Assembly: GCA_038501625.1 (NCBI GenBank)
Contig: JAZAYU010000227.1
Coordinates: 731,001 to 795,000 of the forward strand
DNA: 64,000 nt
Reading direction: 5' to 3'
From: Corbicula japonica
Lineage: Eukaryota; Mollusca; Bivalvia; Venerida; Cyrenidae
The translations under genes were made by a program, and so were the position numbers. The notes beneath the pieces are model-generated. The model made no database searches and was not told the origin of the DNA. It saw only the letters and a list, made by a program, of their open reading frames with translations. Below are positions 36,461 through 47,085 of this stretch, piece by piece (position 1 is the stretch's first letter; the number at the start of each line of letters is the position of its first letter).

Positions 36461-37710
36461 GACAATAAGATTTTCCTTTTTCAGACTTTCTAAGTCACGC
36501 CTCCTTGAACACTGTAGAAGATCGTCGACGAACTATACCTGTTTATCAATAAATGTTCGAACAATATTATAGAGGAAATCGACCTATAATAAACACATTT
36601 CAGACGCGCGACTGTATGAGAATTAAGGTTCGAAATATTTGAAAAATACTGCATTGTCATTGGCTCAAAAAGAATTTCAACCATTATATTGTAGTAAACA
36701 GTTTTCTATTCTTTAGAAAGTTAATCGGATATTTACCTTGTACATTACCATTCAAGATTCCTTTAACATGTGAAATTGTGAACTAGTGCTTTCCTATGAA
36801 ACTGCATGGCTATTTCATTATTTATTTTTAATAATATAAGCTATGTTCTCTCTGTCGTTTAAGATTCGATTTGGCGGAAAATACATAGAATGTTGTTAAA
36901 AGTTTTTAGATATCGGATATAAAATTGGATATTGATAATGCAATAAGTACTTTTTCCGAAACCTTACTGAAGTAAGTAACCAATTAGAAAAGTTGGTCTG
37001 TGTTCTACGCCGTAAACGAAAATCATATATTAAATAAATGGTTTAAAAATAATAGGTTATATTGTTTCATAAATCTATTAGAGTTTGTTTGAGATAACTG
37101 CGACACAAGCTGCTTCGTGTATTTAAGTTGTTCTTTTAGTTTTTAAAGAAACTATTTAGGAAGTAACAGTCTTCAGATGTGAAAGAGTTTGTTCTTTATT
37201 GAGTATTAACTGATTTAATGTTTGTTTGCATACCGTGTATGTATAATAGTATCATATTTTGACTGTTGAATAACAGTGTGCATTGTAATGGAGAACAAAA
37301 TAAAATATTAATAAAACTAGTAACGCTTGTTTTTAATACCAGCCGATTTTGTCACATACTAAACACATTCAAATATATAAACATCACAGAATAACAACAT
37401 AACCTTGACAGTCACAGATTGAAAACAAAATATGAAAAGCACTAGGGTGCTGTAAAAGGATGTCAATATTTAATCAGTTTTACATCGTCTTCATACGGAG
37501 GTGCTATTTTTTACAACTTTGGTCACTAATATTCAGCGTTATTTGCGCGGGGGTTGTCATGGAAGTAAGTGGCGTGATAGGTTGAAATGGCTTGGCTTTG
37601 GTCGTTGGTCTCCCTTTCCTGAGAATGTATCGCTAAATTACAATAAATATAGACACATTGTTTGCGGGTAGATAACATTCTGGAAATCTTTAAGCTTAAG
37701 ATCAAATATA

Positions 37711-38266
37711 CTCAGCAAAAATATAAAGTACCCACCTTTTATGTTTATATTCTCATTCACATATTTTCATTTAATTACGGTCACTTTAAAATGTGTTTTA
37801 TTAATTAATCTCAGTTGTTTTTAAGTTTAATTGTTCATCAACATAATGTTCCACACCTAGACCTGAGCAAATGTCCATCAGATAACAATTAATAATGGAT
37901 TAAAACACTATATATTCAATTTAAAGGGAGGTAATTGAAATGTTTTTGGATTTCTAGCGTTGTTTATAGAGGACGAGTTGTTTTATTAATGAATGTTTTG
38001 TGCTTATCTTGACATCAAGGACTGGAATAATTGATTTGATTGCAATAACTGTAAATATGTTTTTAGAATCACTTACTTCTTCCGAAAACCTTAATTATAG
38101 CAAAGGAAAAGATAACTTAGTCGTGACTGCAGATTTTCAAGAACATTTTATTTCTTTGTAACGATTACAGATATGCAGATCTGTTCAATGAAAATATTTT
38201 ATTTTTTAATTTTCTAATTTTACAAAATTACAGGTAGAAAAGTGGGTACTTTTTATTTTTGCGGAG
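37711..38266. mobile_element. TIR element in duplicate copy B
   Basis: The counterpart of 29,845-30,397. Left end CTCAGCAAAAATATAAAGTA, right end TACTTTTTATTTTTGCGGAG. The right terminus has a T-to-G change and the flanking TA has decayed to AATA. Confidence 0.88.
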
Positions 38267-38305
38267 AATATATTTAAATTTGGGTGTCCGTTAATTACTA
38301 ATAAA

Positions 38306-38503
38306 ATGGCAAGAACATTTCAATGGGTCTCAAAAAGAGTTGAACAATATGGGAAATCATGTGTGATACGATATCACCGGGCAAGAACAAATGATTCACA
38401 AATCATGCTCTCTGAAATAAAACGATATACTTTAAATCGCCATTTTATTCGTGATTTTCTAAACACGACAAAAGCAAACTGTTACTCGCCCGTGAAGAGT
38501 TGA
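38306..38503 (+). other. Copy B version of the 65-codon frame
   Basis: Same length and start as 30,437-30,634, with six amino-acid differences and no silent change. It is kept as a separate entry because both copies remain open, but the substitution pattern argues against a translated gene. Confidence 0.35.
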
Positions 38504-38530
38504 AAAAATGGGAAATCACGTGTGATATGA

Positions 38531-38546
38531 TATAGTAGTAGTAGTT

Positions 38547-38586
<40 letters not shown>
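38531..38586 (+). repeat. (TAG)n microsatellite, copy B
   Basis: About 18 trinucleotides with one TTG interruption near the left end. It is longer than the allele at 30,665. Confidence 0.95.
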
Positions 38587-38587
<1 letters not shown>

Positions 38588-40543
38588 TTTATTTGTGCAC
38601 TATACATGTCACATCCTAACAAATATCACATTTTATCAAGATGACCTGTTAAAAATGATAGTGCCTCTAGCTGTTAAAGCCTATTTGGCTTATTTCCAAC
38701 TGCGTCCTATCAACAGGCATTAACGAATGATAAACAAGTCATGCTTTCGGAAATAAGACAATATACTTTAAATCAACATTCTATTCGTGATTTTCTAAAA
38801 GTGATAAAACAACTTTTAGTCGCCCGTGATATGTTCGGTTCATCAAAGATCGCATTGTGAACCCGGTAGTTTTCTTTTTTTCAATTTAATAACAGGTTCA
38901 GTACGCACGAATATTTCTGGTACCCAGGTTCACCTTAAAGGCTATGAAGGCCTATTATAGCAAATTATGAAAATAAATTTAAAGATTTCTCTTTTGAAAT
39001 TCATCAATTTATCAACCATGCTTACTTTATGCATATTTCACATTTTTGTGACTTTAATAATTATTCCAGACGCATCTTAACTCATGAGTGTATTTTATTC
39101 AACTGAAAAATTCAAAAAATATCTTATTGACTGATTAATTACAGATATATTGAAATATTTTTATATTTTCTGAAGTTCAAGGTTTATAGCCTTGATAAAC
39201 AAACTTGCATTGCCGTTCCTAGCTGGCTTTTCCAGATTTATTTACTATTGATTTTTAATTTCCCGCGTCTTTGAACACGCAAATTTTAGGTTAATCGTAA
39301 AGGCTTCGTTTCTAGACTAATCAAACATCCGTTTAGTTGAAACGCAGGTACGTCTGGTAATTAAAGAGTACAGCTAAGTCACTATGTTTAAAGGACTTGA
39401 TCAGGTAAAGGTTGTTGTTTGTTGTTGTTGTTGTTTTTCAATGTTTCATTAAAAAGAAAATTCGAAAAGATCGTGATCTATTTATTACACATTTGTTCTG
39501 ATATGCTTTATTTTGATACTATTTCGTTTTATAATGATCTGGGTTATTGGTACAATAAAAGTATTGGTACAATAAATGGCATTGAGAGCTGGCAAAAATG
39601 TTGAGCGACATTAACAAGCACGCACATTTGTCCACCAGTTGCTACAAAGGGCATGCCGTCATTTGCTTTGGCTTCAATATCCCATCCAGAGCCTCTTTAT
39701 CCAAAATACTTTCCAATATTTTGAAATAAACAGAGCAACTTTTAGGAGCTAAATCGATAATTTATTACCTTCATAAGGATATAAAAAAGCACTATGGTAG
39801 TTAAGATTGATATGTAAGCTAACAACTAGCAGACGTCTCGTAAAATATTCAGCAAATACTCGTTATTCTAAACGTAGAATAATTCAGAATACTGTTATTC
39901 CCCAAAAGCTTTATAGAAAAGTTTGATTGTCTTTTTATAGTAGAATCAAGACGTGTGTGCATTAACTGACACATACGGGGAATACGTAATGTGTTCTCGA
40001 TAATGTAAATTTTGAATTTATCGAGCATGAAGCAACCACGCAAACCATTCCCTAAGGAGTAGGTTATTGTCCTGTACAAATGGTCATTTACTGTAAATTG
40101 TTTGATCCGAACACAAGTGAAAGGTATATTTGTACATTTTAAGAAAAACAATACAGTAAAAGAAAATATGAAAACAAAATTAGAAAATATGAAAAAATAT
40201 CGCGAATCTGATATTTAAAAATAATAAAATGAATCGATTAGGTACATAAATCTAACGTTATAGCGATTTCGGTCAGCATTCCATTATTTCTATTACATGT
40301 TTCATGCTTGTAGTCGATCAAAGAATTTTCATGTATCATCTCATTCTAACACATTGACATCTTACTTTTTCAACTAGTCTGACACATGAAAACCAGACGG
40401 ACACCGTTTCATTTCTGTCGAGTGTGAAGGCAGTTGGCAATAAGTGCTTGACATAAGTAATTGTTCGATCTTTACAAATCCTGACGGGGGCATATGGAAA
40501 TTCTTGCACCTTTCATTTCGGTTAAAACCATAACATAATACAA

Positions 40544-41330
40544 GTACTGAAAGTACAGAAAACCAGCGAAGCGATTTTGCTTATTGAGAATAACCAGTGC
40601 CATGATTCTCATACATGTATCCATTTACGAAAAAGCAAAAGAACTTGGTTCACTCGCAAAGACCTTCATCTTGTCTAAATGATAGTGGAAATAAGGGTTT
40701 CCATGTATTATCTGGATGAAGGCTTCTGTTAACCCTTTACTCCATAGATATACCTTCATAGCTTGGGCGAACAGTTTAGATCCATATCAGCTGGCACATC
40801 TGTGCGATCTGATTAGGATTTAAACTGTTCGCTTTTATAATCATTTTTTCTGACCAGTAATCACAAATTTTAGATCCAGATCAGATGGCACTATTGTGCC
40901 AGCTGATCGGGACCTGAACTGGTCACCTATGTGATGAAAGGCGTATATATTGAGTAAAGGGTTTTAAGCAAGAAATTATAATAGTGAAATCTGTGTACTG
41001 ACATCCCAAAGACAGAATGAACACGAAAAATGATATAAAAGTGAGACCCCATCGATGGGAAAGATTATGCAGTTATTTGAAATAAGAAATATATAATTGT
41101 TTCCTTCATTGTGAATAACATGTAACGGAAATCATAGAATTGAGAATCCTACATATTAAGATAAAACAACCGAGAGTCATAACATTGCCGAAAGCATTGG
41201 AATTTAATGCTAGATAACACACATGTAAAATTGAAGATAATTTCAGAGGAAAATGAATTACTGTAGCTTATACCAAAAAATTTCACCGTATTAAGTTGTA
41301 TATAATAACGGACTCGATGGTTTTTTTAAT
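40544..41330 (-). repeat. Right arm of the long-range inverted repeat pair
   Basis: Reverse complement of 1,509-2,163, but complete. It retains the full piggyBac-type MITE at 40,733-40,961, where the left arm has only part. Homology starts at CAAGTACTGAAAGTACAGAA and ends at GGACTCGATGTTTTT-like sequence near 41,330. Confidence 0.85.
40733..40961. mobile_element. piggyBac-type MITE nested in the inverted arm
   Basis: TTAA precedes CCCTTTACTCCATAG at the left. At the right, GAGTAAAGGG is followed by TTTTAA. The interior has two opposed GATCAGCTGGCAC-type segments, one reading ATCAGCTGGCACATCTGTGC and the other in reverse near 40,900. TTAA flanks with CCC/GGG termini are the piggyBac signature. 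No transposase is present. Confidence 0.82.
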
Positions 41331-41394
41331 GACATTTTTTATGAAAATGGCAGAAATATCACAAATGAAGTCGGCATGTAGCTTACAAGACTCA

Positions 41395-41770
41395 GGTCGG
41401 TTACTAAAAGGTCAAGGTTACACTGAGAGGTCATAATGCTTGATAGTGCGCTTATGATTGTGTCCCCTAAGCAACTCTGTCATTTCTTTAGAGATTTTAA
41501 AATAACCTTAAAGAAATGTCAAACACATGAAGACGACTTGTCGCTTACAAGACCCTTGTCGGTTGCTTGATGGTCAAGGTCACAATTAGAAGACAAAGTC
41601 AAAATCCCTGATAGTGCACTGATGGTCGTGTCCGCTCAATAACAGTATCATTTCTTGAGGGATTTTAAAATAACCTGGCAGAAATGTCAAACACATGAAG
41701 ACGACAAGTCGTGCATAATACCCAGGTTGGATGTTCAAAGGTCAAGGTCACACTAACAGGTCATTAACTT
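41395..41770 (+). repeat. Tandem array, about 165-bp period, with GGTCAAGGTCA motifs
   Basis: Three units. The recurring order is AAGGTCAAGGTCACA, CTGATAGTGCRCTTATGRTYGTGTCC, TCATTTCTT, GATTTTAAAATAACCT, AAATGTCAAACACATGAAGACGAC. Exact TCAAGGTCA occurs at 41,574-41,582 and 41,742-41,750. The sequence to about 41,910 (GGTGACCCTCTATGAAAGTTG and onward) probably belongs to the same element. It is related in style to the array at 55,695-56,570. Confidence 0.85.
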
Positions 41771-41910
41771 GTTTTCTCCTCCTAAACTGACAGATTTTCA
41801 GGAAATCTTAGAGGAATATTTCTTGGGTGACCCTCTATGAAAGTTGTTCAAATGGTTCTCAGCGTCCTTCGCATATTTAGATCACAGGCGCTAAAAATAG
41901 ATTTTCAAAC

Positions 41911-43234
41911 ACAATCTTTCACTGGACATAACTTCGGAGGCATTTGTCTGTTTACAATGACAACTCTTTCTTCAAAATCACATTTATTCGAAAAAACTGT
42001 TGTCACGTAGATTGGAAAAAAATTACTGGACAAATTTAATAATAAATACTAAAATGCAGCCTAAGCTTTAATTTAAGTATTGGTAAATAAAAATGCAGCA
42101 TATTGTTCTTGTTCGGTGACTTCCAAGGTCCCATTTCATCTTTTTCATAAACTGTTTTGCCACCGACGTGAAAATGAAGAGGTTTGTAAAACAACCATTA
42201 GAAGATGGGTTATTTTTTTCATTCTTTAAAACTTCACTAAATGTTTGTTTGTACAATATTTTATCATTTTACCTTAACCATCTGAAAAGGTAACATGTCA
42301 GATTAAAACAACACTATTTCGCTTAAAATCAGGCAAGGACACTGTAAAAAAGCATGAATATCTTGACAAATGACTTGTGGAAAGGGGGTTTAAACATGAC
42401 ATTTACTATTTTATGAATAATTATTACTTTGTGTATTATATTTAATGATTGTGGTGAATGGACTTTGTACACATTTAGACTAACAAAACTTATTTGAATG
42501 TGGCAAGCATTACTGTAGATTGATTTTAAAGAGATGAAGATTGAACTTTGAAAGCCACCGAACACGAACACGACAAATAAAATATCCCAGCCTTTATTTG
42601 CCTTTTCTTAAACAAGTAATGAAAGTATATATTACGTCACAAAGCCCAGGGTTGAGCGCAACATTTATACAAATATAAGTATCACGTTCAAATGCCTAAA
42701 AAGGGCTGTCTAATCGATAACAGTACTGATTGAGTATAAGGGAGACGTTTAAAAGAACATTGAGTGAATTTTTAAAGACAATAGTGAAGCTTACCAAGAA
42801 TTGAAAGAGATAAATGAAGTTACAGACGACTAAAATATTGAATCGATATTATATAATCAACATATCATTCATAGAACAAAAGCATGCATGTTAGATAATT
42901 GTTTGAAAGAGATATGTAATTTATTTTAATCGTGTTTAAATACAATATCAATGATGTTTTCTAGCTTTGATAGCTTTGAGAATTCCTTGCAAAAAACGAC
43001 ATTTACCTAAGGTCATCAAAACGCTTTTTACATAATTCATAATTGATGATAAAAGAATGTATCTCTCCAAAGAACAAATCTACCATCTTACTTGAAATTA
43101 ATTCTTAAATCTTAAAAGGGATGAAAAGACCTAAATAATGCACGAAACAAATTAAAGTTGTCCAATTGTGTTGGTCACTAAAAGTCGGGTGCTAAATTAA
43201 ATGTGCATAGCTTATCTTTTAACTGGAAATTTGT
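41911..43234. other. Anonymous DNA with two scraps of an old repeat
   Basis: TTCGGTGACTTCCAAGGTCCC near 42,110 and TGAACTTTGAAAGCCACCGA near 42,545 belong, in opposite orientations, to the GGTGGCTTTCAAAGTT module seen at 5,525 and 21,663. No gene was seen. Confidence 0.45.
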
Positions 43235-43398
43235 GTCTTCATTACCATTTCAAATTGACTATGACATGTAAATGGATTGGTTTTAAGCCGGAATCCTACA
43301 AGGATTTTCCAGTCGAAAATTCATCTATTCATTACCATTTCAAATTAGCTATGACACATAAATGGATTGGTTTTAGGCTAAATTCCTGTAAGGACATC
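43235..43398 (+). repeat. Two tandem copies of an approximately 94-bp unit
   Basis: CATTACCATTTCAAATTGACTATGACAT, AAATGGATTGGTTTTA and CCTACAAGGA appear at about 43,238 and again at about 43,332 with few changes. The 66-codon frame 43,201-43,401 only reflects this duplication. Confidence 0.85.
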
Positions 43399-43555
43399 TA
43401 GAAATCAGTCGGGTTTGGTGATAAGAAAACGGTAATGCCCTATGCACTTTCTGTTGCAAGTAGAATCTTTAAATCATGTTTTCTGTAGGTGTGTTTAAAC
43501 AAAAATTATCATTTAAAAACTGGAATGAACAAACTCTTCACGGTATTAGATAGAA

Positions 43556-43585
43556 TAAAAAAGGTGAAATATGCATATCAGGACT
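43556..43585 (-). repeat. Tail scrap of the SINE-like repeat
   Basis: AAAAAAGGTGAAATATGCAT followed by ATCAGGA is the terminal end of the SINE-like family as seen at 14,241 and, reversed, at 14,800. Nothing else of the element follows. Confidence 0.5.
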
Positions 43586-44220
43586 TGGCTGTGAAAATAA
43601 AACACTTTTATGCTGAAAATAGTTTAATATATATTTTAAATTACATATCAATTTTAAAATGTAATAAATGGACAAAATAAATCCTAAACCTTCTTTTGAA
43701 TGAAAACTGTTTAAGACAATAATGATAAATAAAGTGTCATGTTAACAGTAAAAAACTTTAATTTCAAAATGATATGCAAGAATTGAAATATTTGAATTAA
43801 ATGTTTGTACAATATTCTGATTTAAAACTCAACTTGTCTGGCTTTATATTTGTATCATTTTTAGTTTCAAAATAGTATGTTTTTAAGATTTGTAAAACTG
43901 ACTGTTATAAAAAAACGATCTGCAAATATTCTTGCATAATTGTATCAAGTATTTAACCACCTTTCTTATTACATTTGACCAAATTCAAGTTATCAAGTAA
44001 ATAAAAAGAAATTGATGAACCAGTCCTGAATCTTATGCAGTTTACATTCATACTGTTTGTTTGTTGAAGTTGTTTTTGGTTTTCGCTGTTGTTGTTTTGG
44101 TTTAGTCTCGTTAAACACAGGCCGATAATCAGCTATATGTTGTTGTTTTTTTTTTCAATAGATAAATAGGAATTTAGTACCAAAGTTCTAGCATATTACC
44201 ATTTTTGAAATATTAAGATT
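43586..44220. other. Anonymous AT-rich DNA
   Basis: No gene or clear repeat was seen apart from the short homopolymer T tracts near 44,145. Confidence 0.4.
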
Positions 44221-44462
44221 ATCACTCATTATATTAATATTGACGTTTCGGCCTATGGCCTTTATCAAAATATTTATGTTAGAAAACTATTAACTTTACA
44301 GAAACAACTGCATAGATGTAAGCAAATATCGACTTCTTTGACTCTTGTGTTATTTAGAAGCTTTTCTGTAAAGTTGATAGAAAAAATGTAGAAAGTTTTC
44401 TAACATAAATATTTTGATAAAGGCCATAGGCCGAAACGTCAATATTAATAAAATGAGTGATA
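44221..44462. repeat. Large inverted repeat with hammerhead-like GGCC-GAAAC motif
   Basis: Arms at 44,221-44,289 and 44,394-44,462 are about 69 bp and almost identical (roughly two or three mismatches). Each contains TTGATAAAGGCCATAGGCCGAAACGTC in its own orientation: plus strand at 44,413-44,440, minus strand in the left arm. The spacer of about 105 bp has a further inverted pair (ACTTTACAGAAA and TTTCTGTAAAGT). GGCC-ATA-GGCC followed by GAAACGTC resembles stem II and the GAAA strand of a short-stem-III hammerhead, as known in Penelope-like elements. The CTGANGA strand is degenerate (TTGATAA), so activity is unlikely. Confidence 0.8.
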
Positions 44463-45194
44463 TTACTACAATAGTGTGTATTAACACTATCCCTTAGGAT
44501 TATTTCAAATATATTAAGATTATCGTAGACGGGTGACCTCAACAATTGTTCATGGCATCCTTTTCCTCGTTTTCAATCATTTTCGAATAAAGCTATGAAG
44601 CAAAATTGTAAATATTCTAACAATTGCTAAATAAATGAGTTTTCCGATCCGTTGTTTCGGACTTCAGAGCATACGAAACAAAATAACGCTGTCGGGGCTT
44701 TTGGATGAGAGACGTTCGCTATTTAATGATGCTCCTTACAAACTTTAATCAGCACACTAAATCCTCGCCTGAGTGCAATAAAGGTATTTATTCTTCCTAT
44801 TTCAATGATACTTATGCCTTTATTGCGCAAAGGTTACAAAATGTAAGTTGGTTGTTTCATTCTTCCATTAAACATATTTAAACTACTTATCACAGAATAT
44901 GCTTACATGGTAACAGCATCACGTTACGAGGTCCTTAATTTCACGTCTCAGAAGAATTTGCTTCAATTTGCATCGATTTCTCCACAAGCTTGTCCCGTGG
45001 ATCCAATTATGCGACCATTGGTCTAATCGTACTTGTTTTGCTGTCAATTAGCGACTTCGTTTAGATGTCTGTGTTCAGCATAATTACGCAAATTGGCTTC
45101 TTAAATAAAGCTTACAGATTTGATTTTCCCAAGTACATTAGACCTTCCATACTTTACTGTTAATTTACCCTGATTGGCAAATCTAGTTACTACG

Positions 45195-45248
45195 CTTCTA
45201 AATAACACAGGAGTCAAACAGGTCGATATTTGCTTACATCTATGCAGA
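45195..45248 (-). repeat. Inverted copy of the spacer at 44,310-44,362
   Basis: GCTTCTAAATAACACAGGAG, then GTCGATATTTGCTTACATCTATG, is the reverse complement of the spacer between the arms at 44,221-44,462, at about 92%. The piece therefore exists twice within 1 kb in opposite orientation, which suggests 44.2-45.25 kb is one rearranged element. Confidence 0.85.
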
Positions 45249-46813
45249 TTAGCTGACGTTTGACTTAACGGGAAATGGTTTGACAGTTACTAGTAATAGG
45301 TGAAATGGGAAAATAAAACGGTAATCTTTACAATTATCAAGTAGAGCGATAGTCAAATGTAAAGCTTTGGGTTGCTGTTTTGTTGTTGTTGTTTTTATAG
45401 TTAGATCGAAGTAGAAAGAAGTAAGTAGAAAGAAGAAATTTAAAAAGTATACAAATTGAAAATAACGTCTTTGCGAATAAAGAAGGAAAAAGATGCAGCA
45501 TGACTTCCACGCGTTTATTTATCTTATTTAAAAATTTTGGATCTCTTTTGTGAATAAGTTAATATCCCTAGGTCTGTTTTAATAGTTTTTACGATTGTGA
45601 ACTTTTTCTAAATAAAACCGAAAACTTCCAATGTCAAGAAATTTATTCCGATGGTAACTTAGATTTGTATTTTGTGATTATTTCGAATATCGTACTAAGC
45701 TTTAATATGGGAAAACATAAAACGAAGTTACACTGAAAAGGGTTACAAAAACTTTTGGTTTGAACTGGTTAATATCTTGATGTAAAATAAAGTGGCTTAG
45801 AATCGGCTTTACATTGCTTGATTTAATTCAAACACGATTGGGCTGACGGGAAATTAATTTTCTCGATAAGCCATTATTCATGTCATGATCCGATTAAGCT
45901 GTTTAAACTCTTGAGATTCTTAATAGAACTAAGCACCAAAATGATTCTAAATAACTACTGTCAGTTTTGATGAAAAAAAAAACATTTACGTGTGTAAACA
46001 ATCACATCTAATTATTGGTGTGCCTTTACGACGCATATAAGAAAATAAAACTGAATGCATACACAGACTGTTGTTGTAATGCTAGCTGAGAAATATTACA
46101 GATTAAATGCGTGTTCTTTCTTGTGAGGTGAAGGCGTTTATTGATCGAATGAACAAGTTTAATAATTGGTCAGTGTTTGCTTAATTTTGCAGGGTTTTCA
46201 AACAAATCTCTAAATAGAAACTGGTGATTTTTTAGGAACTTGGAGATTGGTATAATATTCAGAATGGGAATAAAACAAACATCAAACATGGCAACAACAC
46301 CCTGTCAGAGCACATAACCCTATCACAAAAATCTGAGCACTCTACGTGCAGCAAACTTGATGTTAAAGTTTAGACAAACGTTATCATTGCAATTCTATGA
46401 TTTTGATAAGGGACTTGTAGGCAAGAGGAGATCTTTTTACAGAAGACTTTTCGTCCGCTAAACTGAACAAATGGTATTAATGTAAACTAATGCAGAAATA
46501 ATGCAGGAATCGAAGAAGTACCGTAAAAACACTTATTTTCTGTGCGAGGTATTTATAAAAGGAATCTCGGTTCTTTTAATGTACCGAGTATATATTTGTG
46601 ACATTGTATTTGTGATTGTTCATTTCAAATATATAGGTTTTAAAGAGCAGCCAAGTTTTAACAAGTAAATTACCTCCTATTTTTATTTATATCCGTTTTT
46701 CATTAGACGACAGGCAGATCTTGACAGCAATATATAGGTTGCTTGCAATTAAGACGATAGAAAGCATGGTTAATGGTTATTGGATTATTCAAAATTGAAA
46801 ATTTAACGTTGAG
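45249..46813. other. Anonymous intergenic DNA
   Basis: No coding or RNA gene recognised. TTACCTCC near 46,671 belongs to the short shared phrase noted at 15,150. Confidence 0.4.
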
Positions 46814-46867
46814 TTCTAATGGAACCAGAACAGAACAGAACAGATTCTGTTCTGTTCTAATGGAACC
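46814..46867. repeat. AGAACA palindrome with direct flanks
   Basis: The perfect inverted repeat AGAACAGAACAGA/TCTGTTCTGTTCT is centred near 46,844. The phrase TTCTAATGGAACC lies in the same orientation on both sides. AGAACA/TGTTCT resembles steroid receptor half-sites, but the pattern is more simply a replication fold-back. Confidence 0.75.
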
Positions 46868-46885
46868 GGATTTACTTTGGGACAT

Positions 46886-47085
46886 GCTATACACAGCCTC
46901 CCCACACAGCCAAAAAGTAGAGAGGAAAAAAGAGCATGGTTTTACAATAATCAGTTTCAAAATGGACGCCACGAAAAACGAAGGTGAGAACCAGAGGGGT
47001 TACCGCCTTGGAACAAATTGCCACTGGGGGTTTAAACAAGGTTCTAGGGTGCACCAACCTCACACTTGCCCCAACAGGTTCTCAC
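46886..47085 (-). repeat. SINE-like repeat, copy 3, minus strand
   Basis: CACAGCCTCCCCACACAGCC, GGGGTTACCGCCTTGGAAC, ATTGCCACTGGGGGTTTAAA, CTAGGGTGCACCAACCTCAC and TTGCCCCAACAGGTTCTCAC are the reverse complement of the elements at 14,572 and 26,701. The head end is sharp at about 47,085. The plus-strand frame 46,773-47,114 lies across it and is not a gene. Confidence 0.78.

Larger units (their letters stand above)
36682..39924 (+). repeat. Segmental duplication copy B (3.2 kb)
   Basis: Direct repeat of 28,808-32,627, offset about 7.9 kb. It lacks the copy A block at about 31,040-31,640. It carries the same TIR element, 65-codon frame and (TAG)n tract. The left flank is ordinary sequence (AAGAATTTCAACC) with no MITE, unlike copy A. 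It ends near AAAAGTTTG at 39,924. Confidence 0.93.

Noticed and set aside
41395..41770. CRISPR-like regular spacing
   Set aside because: Units are about 165 bp and similar along their whole length. There are no short identical repeats with unique spacers, and the genome is eukaryotic.
43201..43401. Protein with an apparent internal repeat (HYHFKL...KWIGF twice)
   Set aside because: The repeat is a tandem duplication of about 94 bp of non-coding DNA; no wider gene context was seen.
44413..44440. Active hammerhead ribozyme
   Set aside because: The CTGANGA strand reads TTGATAA, with changes at positions expected to be essential. Only the fold remnant is claimed.
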